Source: JBHJHP01 sp042219855
GTDB lineage: Bacteria; Bacteroidota; Bacteroidia; Bacteroidales; UBA5342
Length of the DNA stretch: 64,000 nt
Assembly (NCBI RefSeq): GCF_042219855.1
Contig: NZ_JBHJHP010000002.1
Location: 496,001-560,000, forward strand
Reading direction: 5' to 3'
Shown: in pieces, positions 36,316 to 45,284 of the stretch
Numbering within the stretch: position 1 is the first letter of the stretch
Layout of the letters: each line of letters opens with the position of its first letter
The notes under the pieces: generated by a model
The model's input: only the letters and a program-made list of their open reading frames with translations
What the model was told of the DNA's origin: nothing
Database searches by the model: none
Program-made: the position numbers and the translations under genes

Positions 36316-36356
36316 TCTTTTCAGGACAAATAGGTTCGGTATTATAATGCAGAACT

Positions 36357-36384
36357 TTTGTCCGGTAGATTGATTTTACATTTA
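36357..36384 (+). promoter_or_regulatory. Candidate promoter of the serine hydrolase
   Basis: TTTG at 36357-36360 and TACATTTA at 36377-36384 resemble -33 TTTG and -7 TAnnTTTG, with one mismatch and a 16-nt gap. If real, it favours the ATG at 36413 over 36389. Confidence 0.3.
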
Positions 36385-36412
36385 CGGCATGATTAAATTT
36401 AAAATTATCAAG

Positions 36413-37627
36413 ATGAAAAAGGCAATTAAAATAATTCTTCTGACTCCACTGGCACTCATATTATTTTTTCTCATTGTGTTGTCCGTTAAATATTCGCCGG
36501 TTTATGTTTACCGCTTAATCACACAAAATGTGGCTGATGTGTACGACTATAAACTGTATGAAAACAGGGTAATTAAAGGTTCGGACAGTACGTTTCAGTT
36601 TTATGAAAATCCACAGGAGGCATATGTGGCGTCCTTATTTCAGGACAGGATAAAACAATCCGGATTTACCTCACTGGATGAGTGGGCCGAAAAATCACAA
36701 ACCACGGCCTTGATTTTCATCCGAAAAGACACTATTCTTTATGAAAAATATTTCAACGGTTTTAGCAGGGATTCCTATTTTCATTCACAATCCATGGCCA
36801 AGTCGTTTATTTCATTTTTAATTGGTGCAGCCATCGATGATGGTTATATTAAGGACGTTAATGATCCGATGACAACCTATATTCCCGAACTGAAAGAGCG
36901 GAATAAGGATTTTGAAAAAATAACGATTAAAAATTTGCTGGAAATGCGGTCCGGACTGAAATACTTTGAAGGTTATTTCCCCGGTACTTATATTCATCTT
37001 CCCTGGCATGATGAAGCCATTGGCTATTATCATCCGAATGTTCGAAAGCTCCTTCTTAAAAAAGTGGATATTGCCTCAGAACCCGGTAAGAAATTTCAAT
37101 ACTGCAACTACAACACAAGTTATTTGGGGCTGATTATTGAAAGAGCTACACATAAAACGGTATCCGAATATTTACAGGAAAAACTCTGGTCCAAAACCAT
37201 GGCCTACGATGCACTTTTTTCGATAGACAGTAAAAAATCCGGCTTTGAATATATGCCCAGCAGACTCATAGCCCGTGCTATTGATTATGCCCGGTTTGGG
37301 CGACTTTACCTTAAGAACGGAAACTGGGAAGGGAAACAAATCATATCAGAAAACTGGGTTCGCAAATCCACACTTGAAAATAAATCCATTCCCCGTGATG
37401 TGTATCCTGACTGGTTTAGGGGAAACAATTGTAAACACATGTACTATTCCTACCAGTGGTGGGGAAACACCAATTGTGATTCCACATTTCAGTTTTCAGC
37501 CAGCGGTAACCTTGGACAGAACATCTATGTTATTCCTGACAAGGATGTGATCATAGTACACTGCGGAAAATCATTTGAACACTACAACATGGATGACCTG
37601 TGGCATGTGGCAGAACTGATAAAATAG
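36413..37627 (+). CDS. Serine hydrolase, beta-lactamase/DD-peptidase-like (class C fold)
   Basis: 404 residues from the ATG at 36413; an upstream ATG at 36389 adds eight residues. One N-terminal hydrophobic segment (about 5-25) anchors or exports it. The nucleophile motif is S-M-A-K (Ser127, Lys130), the second motif Y-C-N (Tyr230), and the third H-C-G (His383) near the C-terminus, where related enzymes have K-T-G or H-T-G. Family members include esterases, D-aminopeptidases and D,D-peptidases; substrate unknown. Its final 24 codons, including the third motif, are the source of a downstream tandem array. It follows the TolB/TPR/AraC regulator on the same strand. Confidence 0.85.
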   Translation: MKKAIKIILLTPLALILFFLIVLSVKYSPVYVYRLITQNVADVYDYKLYENRVIKGSDSTFQFYENPQEAYVASLFQDRIKQSGFTSLDEWAEKSQTTALIFIRKDTILYEKYFNGFSRDSYFHSQSMAKSFISFLIGAAIDDGYIKDVNDPMTTYIPELKERNKDFEKITIKNLLEMRSGLKYFEGYFPGTYIHLPWHDEAIGYYHPNVRKLLLKKVDIASEPGKKFQYCNYNTSYLGLIIERATHKTVSEYLQEKLWSKTMAYDALFSIDSKKSGFEYMPSRLIARAIDYARFGRLYLKNGNWEGKQIISENWVRKSTLENKSIPRDVYPDWFRGNNCKHMYYSYQWWGNTNCDSTFQFSASGNLGQNIYVIPDKDVIIVHCGKSFEHYNMDDLWHVAELIK

Positions 37628-39590
37628 ACCAGCTGTAGATTAGCACCGCTTCCCGGATCCATAAATAACATCCTACAATAAAACTTAGCTTGTGTCCTTT
37701 GTGCAATTCTTCGTGTCCTCTGTGGTTAAATAAACCACGGAGAAACACAAAGGTAAATCACAGTGGTCACAAAGCTGCCGGTAAAACCCTGTAACCCGTT
37801 AACTTATGGTGTACTGCGGAAAATCATTTGAACACTACAACATGGATGACCTGTGGCATGTGGCAGAACTGGTAAAATAGACCATGTGTACACTAGCACG
37901 ACTTCCCCGATTCATGAATAACATCCAACCATAAAATTTACTTAGCGTCCTTTGTGCAATTCTTCGTGTCCTCTGTGGTTAAATAAACCACGGAGAAACA
38001 AAACGATACATCACAGTGGTCACAAAGCTGCCGGTAAAAACCTGTAACCCGTTAACTTATGGTGTACTGTGGTAAATCATTTGTACATCACAACATGGAT
38101 GACCTGTGGCATGTTGCAGAACTGATAAAATAAACCAGGTGTAGATAAGCACGACTTCCCGGATCCATAAATAACATCCTACCATAAAACTTAGCTTGTG
38201 TCCTTTGTGCAATTCTTCGTGTCCTCTGTGGTTAAATAAACCACGGAGAAACAAAACGATAAATCACTAAGATCATAAAGCTACATGCGAAAATGTGAAA
38301 CCCGTAAACAACTGAATATAACATGCAGAAAATAATTACGGACATCATGATTTTGCATTGCAGAATATGAATTGAATACTACGATGTTGCAGTTATGTGG
38401 CAGAACTTCTAAAATAGACCATGTGTACACTAGCACGGCTTCCCGGATCCATAAATAACATCCTACCATAAAACTTAGCTTGTGTCCTTTGTGCAATTCT
38501 TAGTGCCCTTTGTGGTTAAATAAACCACGGAGAAACACAAAGGGAATCACAGTGGTCACAAAGCTGCCGGTAAAACCCTGTAAACCGTTAACTTATGGTG
38601 TACTACGGAAAAACATTTGCACATCACAACATGGATGACCTGTGGCATGTGGCAGAACTGATAACATAAACCAGGTGTACATTAGCACGGCTTCCCGGAT
38701 CCATAAATAACATCCTACCATAAAACTTAGCTTGTGTCCTTTGTGCAATTCTTAGTGCCCTTTGTTGTTAAATAAACCACGGAGAAACACAAAGGTAAAT
38801 CACAGTGGTCACAAAGCTGCCGGTAAAAACCTGTAACCCGTTAACTTATGGTGTACTGCGGAAAATCATTTGAGCACTACAACATGGATGACCTGTGGCA
38901 TGTTGCAGAACTGATAAAATAAACCAGGTTAGTAATGGTCCGACATCCCCGATTCATGAATAATATCCCATTATAAAATTCACTTAGCGTCCTTTGTGCA
39001 ATTCTTAGTGCCCTTTGTGGTTAAATAAACCACGGAGAAACACAAAGGGAATCACAGTGGTCACAAAGCTGCCGGTAAAAACCTGTAACCCGTTAACTTA
39101 TGGTGTACTGTGGTAAATTATTTGTACATCACAACATGGATGACCTGTGGCATGTGGAAGAACTGGTAACATAAACCAGGTGTAGATTAGCGCGACTTCC
39201 CGGATCCATAAATAACATCCAACCATAATATTTACTTAGCGAGCTTTGTGCAATTCTTCGTGTCCTTTGTGGTTAAATAAACCACGGAGAAATACAAAGG
39301 GAAATCACAGTGGTCACATAGCAGCCGGTAAAAACCTGTAACCCGTTAACTTATGGTGTACTGTGGTAAATCATTTGTACATCACAACATGGATGACCTG
39401 TGGCATGTTGCAGAACTGATAAAATAAACCAGATGTAGATTAGCACAACTTCCCGGATCCATAAAAAACAAACAGCTATAAAACTTACTAAGCGTCCTTT
39501 GTGCAATTTTTCGTGTCCTTTGTGGTTAAATAAACCACGGAGAAACAAAACGATAAATCACTAGGGTCGCTAACTTACCGGCTAAACCTT
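37554..39590 (+). repeat. Tandem array of ~253-bp units derived from the 3' end of the serine hydrolase gene
   Basis: Unit 0 is the genuine gene end plus spacer. Seven further units follow. In six the copied gene tail is preceded by an ATG in frame: ATGs at 37806, 38059, 38595, 38848, 39100 and 39353, giving spacings of 253, 536 (two units), 253, 252 and 253. The unit near 38290-38540 is divergent in its first half. Each complete copy reads M-V-Y-(C/Y)-G-K, then a variable E-H-Y, V-H-H or A-H-H, then N-M-D-D-L-W-H-V, and stops after 24 codons without a frameshift. Each spacer holds a long imperfect hairpin, e.g. 37696-37753: arms CCTTTGTG/CACAAAGG outside and CTCTGTGGTT/AACCACGGAG inside. No transposase and no other credible gene; minus-strand open frames here are products of the repeat. 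Confidence 0.9.
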
Positions 39591-39727
39591 AAATTCTTAA
39601 TCCTATACCAAATTTTAAGTCCAGCATTATAATTCCGAACTCCTTCTGTGTTATTCAGAACGCCGGGAAACTTACGTTGCCGTTAATTTGCATCATAATC
39701 ATTCGTAATCAATTAAATACAACAGAT

Positions 39728-40720
39728 ATGAAAACAATCAATATGAAAGCAATCGTGGCAACGGGATACGGATCTCCTGCAGTACTGCAACTGCAAAATG
39801 TGGCAAAACCATTTGCAGGAAACAATGAGGTGTTGGTTAAGATTTATGCAACTACAGCAACAACAGCCGATGGAATGATGCGTACCGGCAAACCCTATTT
39901 TGGCCGCTTAATGACCGGATTATTAAAACCCAAACATCCCATTCCGGGAACAGGATTTTCCGGTGTGGTTGAAGCCACAGGAGATCAGGTGACTGCCTTT
40001 AAAACAGGTGACCGTGTATTTGGTGAAACAACACTTGGATTCAGCACCAACGCGGAATATGTTTCGGTTCCTGAAACAGGCGTTATTCTAACAATGCCGG
40101 ATAACATGAGCTTTGCTGAAGCCGCTGCGTATTGCGACGGACATCTGACATCGTTCTCTTTCCTTAAAGAAGTAGCAAAAATCAAACCCGGACAATCGGT
40201 GCTGATTAACGGCGCATCCGGAAGCCTTGGAACAGCTGCGGTGCAACTGGCCAAATACCTCGGGGCCGAAGTGGTTGGGGTGACCAGCACAAAAAATACC
40301 GGACTTGTAAAATCCCTGGGAGCCGACATGGTGCTGGATTATACCAAAGTGGACTTTACCGAAATTCGCCGGAAATTTGATGTGGTGTTTGACACCGTCG
40401 GTAAGAGCTCGTTTAAAAAGTCACGTAAGGTTTTAAAAGAAGGTGGCGTTTACGTTTCGCCCGTCTTGAAATTATCGTTGTTGCTTCAAATGCTTAAAAC
40501 CAGCATCAGCGGAAAACAAAAAGCTAAATTTTCTGCTTCAGGCATGAAAAAGGATCATGAACTCAAAACACTATTATCAGAACTTAGTGAAATATTCAGG
40601 GATGGAAAATTAAAAACAGTTATCGATCGCCAGTTTCCGCTCGAAAAAGTGGCCATGGCACATGAATACATTGCCAAAGGTCATAAAAGAGGAAATGTTA
40701 TCATAATGGTTCAATCATAA
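39728..40720 (+). CDS. Zinc-free medium-chain NAD(P)H-dependent oxidoreductase (quinone oxidoreductase-like)
   Basis: 330 residues from the ATG at 39728; one four codons later (M-K-A-I-V-A-T-G-Y-G) is also plausible, and the frame is open to 39677. The N-terminal GroES-like domain has G-T-G-F-S-G-V-V-E and G-D-R-V-F-G. The nucleotide-binding motif is V-L-I-N-G-A-S-G-S-L-G-T-A-A-V-Q-L-A-K. The catalytic zinc ligands of alcohol dehydrogenases and the structural four-Cys lobe are absent, which fits quinone or enone reductases. Cytoplasmic. Only 12 bp precede the DUF4386 gene, so the two are probably co-transcribed. Confidence 0.9.
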   Translation: MKTINMKAIVATGYGSPAVLQLQNVAKPFAGNNEVLVKIYATTATTADGMMRTGKPYFGRLMTGLLKPKHPIPGTGFSGVVEATGDQVTAFKTGDRVFGETTLGFSTNAEYVSVPETGVILTMPDNMSFAEAAAYCDGHLTSFSFLKEVAKIKPGQSVLINGASGSLGTAAVQLAKYLGAEVVGVTSTKNTGLVKSLGADMVLDYTKVDFTEIRRKFDVVFDTVGKSSFKKSRKVLKEGGVYVSPVLKLSLLLQMLKTSISGKQKAKFSASGMKKDHELKTLLSELSEIFRDGKLKTVIDRQFPLEKVAMAHEYIAKGHKRGNVIIMVQS

Positions 40721-40732
40721 AATTATAAAATC

Positions 40733-41440
40733 ATGAAAACAACAGACAGAAAATACGCATTAACAGCAGGAAGTTCAATCATTATTATGGCGATAGCTGC
40801 AGCAATAGCATACGGATATATTTATACTAATTTAGTCGTGAATGATCATCCGGATCTTACATTTCAGAATATATCGTTAGCCGGGTCCATGTTCAAACAG
40901 GGAATAGCCGGGTGGATCATTATTCTTATAACAGATGTGCTGGTGGCATGGTCCCTCTATCTTTATCTGAAGTCGGTAAATCAAAAACTTGCATTGACAA
41001 CAGCAACAATCAGAATGGTTTATGCAGGAATTCTGGCTGTTGCGATTTATCACCTAATCGCCATATTGCCACTTACGTCAACTGCCGGAACAACTGACTC
41101 AATAGTACGAATGAACTCCCATCTCGAATCGTTTAAAAGTACCTGGTCATTCGGTTTGATCCTGTTCGGCCTGCACCTGATCGGTTTGGGAATGTTGGTT
41201 TATTTGTCGGATTTTATTCCGCGGATATGGGCTGTCCTGCTGATCTTTTCAGGTCTTAGTTATTTTGGCATTCATGCCGCTAAATTTTTATTCCCTGAAT
41301 ACATCGGACAGGTTGAACAGATTGAAATGATCCTTAGCGCTCCAATGGCCATTGGCGAGGTTGGTTTTGCTGTCTGGCTGCTGATCCGTGGAGGTAAACC
41401 GCTCAGAACAAAAACTTCTGTAAAAGCTGTTGCAGTTTAA
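40733..41440 (+). CDS. DUF4386 integral membrane protein
   Basis: 235 residues with six hydrophobic segments. D-R-K-Y-A-L-T-A-G at the start, A-G-W-I-I-I-L-I-T-D-V-L-V-A-W-S-L-Y and F-G-L-H-L-I-G-L-G are typical of DUF4386, a family of unknown function. No catalytic or cofactor motif. It is paired with a zinc-free dehydrogenase 12 bp upstream and ends at its own terminator. Pairing with a redox enzyme is suggestive but not proof of shared function. Confidence 0.82.
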   Translation: MKTTDRKYALTAGSSIIIMAIAAAIAYGYIYTNLVVNDHPDLTFQNISLAGSMFKQGIAGWIIILITDVLVAWSLYLYLKSVNQKLALTTATIRMVYAGILAVAIYHLIAILPLTSTAGTTDSIVRMNSHLESFKSTWSFGLILFGLHLIGLGMLVYLSDFIPRIWAVLLIFSGLSYFGIHAAKFLFPEYIGQVEQIEMILSAPMAIGEVGFAVWLLIRGGKPLRTKTSVKAVAV

Positions 41441-41453
41441 TCCGACACTCAAA

Positions 41454-41481
41454 CAGGCTGATCAAAAAAATGATTAGCCTG
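41454..41481 (+). terminator. Terminator after the DUF4386 gene
   Basis: CAGGCTGATCA, a 6-nt A loop, and TGATTAGCCTG. The only irregular pair is G-U in plus-strand RNA, so the hairpin is complete for the plus strand. The following sequence is T-poor, so it may be weak or a processing site. Confidence 0.55.
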
Positions 41482-42052
41482 TAATAAATAACGTTTCTGT
41501 ACAGAATTGAAATGTTTATCTTGTTGAGTATTCCCCTTTTCATTAAGAGCTGTAACTGAACAACGATAGCGAATAACTTAGGCCCTAATTTTCAAATACT
41601 TGCAAGCATCTAATTCATATTTAAGAGATAATTTTTTAAAACTATATCTCTATTATTCGTTTTAAATAAATAAAATGTTAATTTCGCATTGATTTATTAT
41701 TTTATGTTTGTTGATAAAATTGATTGATGTTTGATTGAATGAACCCTTATATTTTTTCATAACTATGACTAATAACAACAACTGTACTAACATTTTATCA
41801 TCGTTTTACTCCGATGAAACGATTGCGAGAAATTGTATAGAGAACGATAAAACCAAATTTCTATTCAAAACCTTTTACATAAATGCCAGTAAATCGAATA
41901 GTCCCAAATCATAATATTGTCAAATAGGTTGAAAAAGGGGTAACCTCCCAAATAAATAGTAAAAATCCTTATGAAGCTATTAAAAATAAATCCATAAGGC
42001 GAGTAACCCAAAATCGATAAGAGTAGGAATTACCAAATTTATTAATCATAAA
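41482..42052. other. AT-rich gene-free stretch
   Basis: About 570 bp with no credible coding frame. The last ~120 nt hold short complementary blocks (CCTTAT near 41968 and ATAAGG near 41994) that could fold in the leader of the next gene. Nothing else recognised; a degraded gene or a long leader is possible. Confidence 0.4.
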
Positions 42053-42655
42053 ATGAAAAAAATTGTATTTGCTTTAATTGGCCTGTTAATTACCATTCCA
42101 TTTTTCGCTCAAGATGAGTTATCAGAAAAAGCAACTGTTGAGAAAGTTCTAAACATACCTGTTTTTATTTATTCATATCCTACTGTAGAATTTGATGAGG
42201 TTACAACATTATCAGCTACAATGTCAGCTTTATCTGATGCACTTAGTAATAATAGTGAGCAAATAAGTGTTACTGATAAAGTGAAAGAAATTATCAATAA
42301 AGCAAAGAGAAAAGTTAAAAAAGGGGATATTGAAGATTTTGATGCAATTATAATAAATCCGGACGATTATTCCGGAATAGTAATAAAATTTAAAGACGAA
42401 ATCAGCCTCCAATCAGATGTAAAAAGGATTTCAAATGTACCAATTTACATGTTTTCATATCCCAATGATAAATTTGAAGAAGTTGATGAATTTTCTGCAA
42501 CTTTATCGATACTCGGTGGCGGTTCACTATCCGATAGAACTAACGAAATCGTACGTAAAGCAAAAAGAAGAGAGAAAAAAGGGAAGGTTAAACCTTTTGA
42601 CGCTATCATCATTAGTCCCGACGACTTCAAAGGGATCTTAATTAAATTTAACTGA
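42053..42655 (+). CDS. Secreted protein made of two repeats, function unknown
   Basis: 200 residues with a signal peptide ending near F-F-A-Q (residue 20). The mature part is two copies of one domain (about 34-113 and 128-200). Shared landmarks are N-I-P-V-F-I-Y-S-Y-P / N-V-P-I-Y-M-F-S-Y-P, then F-D-E-V / F-E-E-V, then L-S-A-T / F-S-A-T, a K-A-K-R-x-x-K-K-G block, F-D-A-I-I-I-N-P-D-D / F-D-A-I-I-I-S-P-D-D, and G-I-V-I-K-F / G-I-L-I-K-F. No cysteine, no membrane helix beyond the signal. Not a family I recognise. It lies between two gene-poor AT-rich spacers, which suggests accessory DNA. Confidence 0.7.
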   Translation: MKKIVFALIGLLITIPFFAQDELSEKATVEKVLNIPVFIYSYPTVEFDEVTTLSATMSALSDALSNNSEQISVTDKVKEIINKAKRKVKKGDIEDFDAIIINPDDYSGIVIKFKDEISLQSDVKRISNVPIYMFSYPNDKFEEVDEFSATLSILGGGSLSDRTNEIVRKAKRREKKGKVKPFDAIIISPDDFKGILIKFN

Positions 42656-42680
42656 AATTAAACAGAACGTAAAAAATTTA

Positions 42681-42715
42681 CTACATCTCGATGTAGGGTT
42701 TGATTTAATAAACCC
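42681..42715 (+). terminator. Two short hairpins after the two-repeat protein gene
   Basis: CTACAT-CTCG-ATGTAG (42681-42696) is a perfect 6-bp stem with a 4-nt loop. It shares its last base with a second stem, GGGTTT (42696-42701)/AAACCC (42710-42715). They start 26 nt past the stop. No clear T run, so termination is plausible but unproven. Confidence 0.4.
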
Positions 42716-42925
42716 ATTTCAAACAGTATCAATTAAAGAACCTGTTTGTATTTTCAGCTCAACAGAATTTTACAATATAAACTGTAGTCTTTATACTTTA
42801 AATTCAAAACCACAGACTTCATAAAAATCCCTTTTGAAGCTAATATGTTATAGTAACGTTCAAAAACTGACAGGAAATACACAATACAGGATTAGTTTAA
42901 CATAATAATTTATATACAATTAAAA

Positions 42926-43405
42926 ATGAAAAAGATAAGTTTTATTCTATTATCGTTGATATTATTAGTTACCACCTCATGTGAAAAAGACAAAAACGAT
43001 GATATTAGAGATCAGGCAATAGGTAATTACCAAGCAACATGGAAATTTTATGTCTTAGATAATAATACTCTATCCTATCTGGGAAGTGATTTTGATTTAA
43101 CGGAGAATTACCTTGTGAAAAAATCAACTACGGATGATTCCGGTATCGATTTTTATGTTGGGGGCGATATCGAATTCCAGGGAAATAAAATTGAATTGGC
43201 AAGTAATGGTTTTGCGTTTGACATACCAAGTCAAAACTATACAGATTCAACTGGAACCTATGTAATGAATGGTTATGATGGGCTTGATTTAGATGGGAAA
43301 AAATACAATGGAGTTTATTATAGTGCTGAAGATAAGATTGAGACATATATTACTATGACAATGGATAATGTTGTATATGTCATCCAAATCACTATGGTAA
43401 AGTAA
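42926..43405 (+). CDS. Hypothetical small lipoprotein
   Basis: 159 residues with a lipoprotein signal ending T-T-S-C (Cys19), then a charged linker (E-K-D-K-N-D-D). The remainder is predicted beta, with I-G-N-Y-Q-A-T-W-K-F at the start and V-V-Y-V-I-Q-I-T-M-V-K at the end, like the lipocalin-type or META-like small lipoproteins common in Bacteroidota. Family not identified. It follows a 270-bp AT-rich spacer and is closed by a strong terminator 89 nt past the stop. Confidence 0.65.
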   Translation: MKKISFILLSLILLVTTSCEKDKNDDIRDQAIGNYQATWKFYVLDNNTLSYLGSDFDLTENYLVKKSTTDDSGIDFYVGGDIEFQGNKIELASNGFAFDIPSQNYTDSTGTYVMNGYDGLDLDGKKYNGVYYSAEDKIETYITMTMDNVVYVIQITMVK

Positions 43406-43493
43406 ATATGTAGAATTAGAAAAATATACTGATAACTTAGTTTATTAACTAATGTCAGAAAAGGGATACTAAGGGTTATTTGTGGTTTTGATT

Positions 43494-43523
43494 AAGGGTA
43501 GTTAAGTTACTACCCTTTTTTTA
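43494..43523 (+). terminator. Strong rho-independent terminator
   Basis: AAGGGTAGT (43494-43502), a 6-nt loop and ACTACCCTT (43509-43517), followed by a T run. The stem is a perfect palindrome and lies between convergent genes (small lipoprotein on plus, esterase on minus). The T tract favours the plus direction. Confidence 0.85.
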
Positions 43524-43596
43524 TATGCAGATATAAGCTAGTAATATTGAACATCTAATTTCATAATTACACCTGATTTTAAAACAGCCTGGTTTA

Positions 43597-45024
43597 TTAT
43601 CTGATCTGAAACCTTAGGAAGTCCTCCTGTTCTGATGTTTTAATATGAACCAGATAGGTTCCTGATGTTACACCTCTCAAATCTATCGATTTAATATTCT
43701 GTCCCGATAACATAACCCGTCCGCTAAGATCCAGGATATCGATCTGCCATCTCTGAGCCTTTACATCTACATTCACATAATTGGTAGCAGGATTAGGATA
43801 TACTTTTATGTCCTCTACCTTATGCTCCTGAAGTGCGGTAATTAGCTCAAAGTGGGCCCGGAAATCCAAACTTAATGTGTCTGTAGTCAGAGAGATGCTT
43901 TTTTCTGTGCTATAGACATCCGTTGAATTGACCAGCGTCCAGTTTACAAACCGGTATCCGTTAACCGGTGAGGCCGTTAACGTAACAGTTGTACCTTTTG
44001 CATATACACCGTAGCCTGTAACCTTTCCTTTCAGATCAGGATCAGCCATGGCATTAATCCTGATAGCAGGAACAAGATTCGATGTGAGGCTCTGAATCTC
44101 ACTGAAAGCAGTCACTTGTTTTAAATCAGCAACCAAAACCTTACATAGTTCAAAGGCTCCGTTTTGTTGCAGGTGAGTACCGTCTGAATTTCCATCGGGA
44201 TAATTTTGCCAGACTCCGGATTTAAGGTTATTAAAAATGCTGTCGGTAGCATATGATTTCCCCCTGGAATTTAAAAAAGCCATGGTGCTGGCTTCCATGT
44301 CAATAAACGGTGCTTCCAGTTCTGCTGCCACTTCTTTCATCGCCTGCGTGTATGCCGCATGAGCCTGTTTTATCTGAGTGCCACTCCAGTTATTTCTGGG
44401 AATGGAAGAGATGAATACCGGATACGCCCCTTTTTCTTTCGCCCCGTTTCCAAAAATTTTCAGATAGTCCCTGTAGGTCGTCGCAGGATCTGTATATCGG
44501 GTCGGGTCCGTTGTCTTTTCATCGTTGTGTGCAAACTGAATCAGGACATAATCGCCGGCTTTCAGCATGTTATATACTGTGTTCCATTTCCCTTCGTCAT
44601 AAAAACTTTTGGAACTTCTTCCGGATGCAGCCTGATCGTTCACTACAACGTTATCTGAATTAAAAAAGGGCTGTAATACCTGTGCCCATCCGGTTCGCGG
44701 ATAAAGATCTGAACCATAAACGGATGCCGTACTGTCACCGATTACAAATACCGTTACTTTTCCGGTTGTGGCATTTACAACATATGATTTTGTCTCAACA
44801 GTTCCATCATTCATGGATACCAGCACAGTATATGTACCACTCTGTGCCGCAATAATTTGTTGCGAATCCTGCGCTCCGATAAGCTGTCCGTTATAAAGCC
44901 ACTGGTACGAATTTCCTTCCGGCGCTGTTAGACGAACCTGTTCTGAACCGGAACGGGCTGCCACTGTAAATGAAAACCAGATTATGAAAATAAAGATGGA
45001 GACGTAATGTAGATATTTCATCAT
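43597..45024 (-). CDS. Rhamnogalacturonan acetylesterase-type SGNH hydrolase, T9SS-sorted
   Basis: 475 residues with a signal peptide (about 1-23). An Ig-like domain (about 28-88; N-S-Y-Q-W-L-Y-N-G) precedes the SGNH domain (about 90-312). Block I is V-I-G-D-S-T-A-S-V-Y (Ser98), block II N-D-Q-A-A-S-G-R-S-S, block III Q-F-A-H-N-D-E, and the Asp-His pair sits in S-D-G-T-H-L. This is the rhamnogalacturonan acetylesterase pattern (CE12-like). A bacterial repeat domain follows (about 330-392; G-Y-R-F-V-N-W), then a type-A sorting domain (Y-P-N-P-A-T-N-Y ... G-T-Y-L-V-H-I). It removes acetyl esters from pectin, matching the PL4-type lyase at 15.9-18.1 kb. Confidence 0.9.
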   Translation of the reverse strand: MMKYLHYVSIFIFIIWFSFTVAARSGSEQVRLTAPEGNSYQWLYNGQLIGAQDSQQIIAAQSGTYTVLVSMNDGTVETKSYVVNATTGKVTVFVIGDSTASVYGSDLYPRTGWAQVLQPFFNSDNVVVNDQAASGRSSKSFYDEGKWNTVYNMLKAGDYVLIQFAHNDEKTTDPTRYTDPATTYRDYLKIFGNGAKEKGAYPVFISSIPRNNWSGTQIKQAHAAYTQAMKEVAAELEAPFIDMEASTMAFLNSRGKSYATDSIFNNLKSGVWQNYPDGNSDGTHLQQNGAFELCKVLVADLKQVTAFSEIQSLTSNLVPAIRINAMADPDLKGKVTGYGVYAKGTTVTLTASPVNGYRFVNWTLVNSTDVYSTEKSISLTTDTLSLDFRAHFELITALQEHKVEDIKVYPNPATNYVNVDVKAQRWQIDILDLSGRVMLSGQNIKSIDLRGVTSGTYLVHIKTSEQEDFLRFQIR

Positions 45025-45200
45025 TTTAAAAACTATATAACGGGTTTAAATCAATGCCGCTAAATTAAAGAAATTACCCGTTCTTCTCTGACTTTTTTAA
45101 AATTAACCTTTGAAATTAAACCCTTACTTCAATCCTTTCTTGTGTTACACATAGACGTAAATCCAACAAAGATGATATTGGGATCCTTATAAATTACTAC

Positions 45201-45229
45201 TTTTATGCACAATCACAGGTTTACTTTTG
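45201..45229 (+). promoter_or_regulatory. Candidate promoter of the DUF554 gene
   Basis: TACTTTTG (45222-45229) fits the -7 consensus TAnnTTTG; TTTTA at 45201-45205 lies close to the -33 position. The ATG is 56 nt downstream. Confidence 0.4.
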
Positions 45230-45284
45230 TCCAGCTCATGTTCCGGTTAGGATCAGGACATAAACAACAAAACAACTTATTATT

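Noticed and set aside
37551..39548. Four minus-strand open frames of 65-71 codons with similar sequence (N-H-R-G-H-E-E-L-H-K-G-H)
   Set aside because: They arise from the antisense of the tandem repeat and its hairpin. They have no independent start context, and other units interrupt the frame.
37554..39590. CRISPR array
   Set aside because: The period is about 253 bp and whole units are repeated; there are no short repeats with unique spacers and no cas genes.
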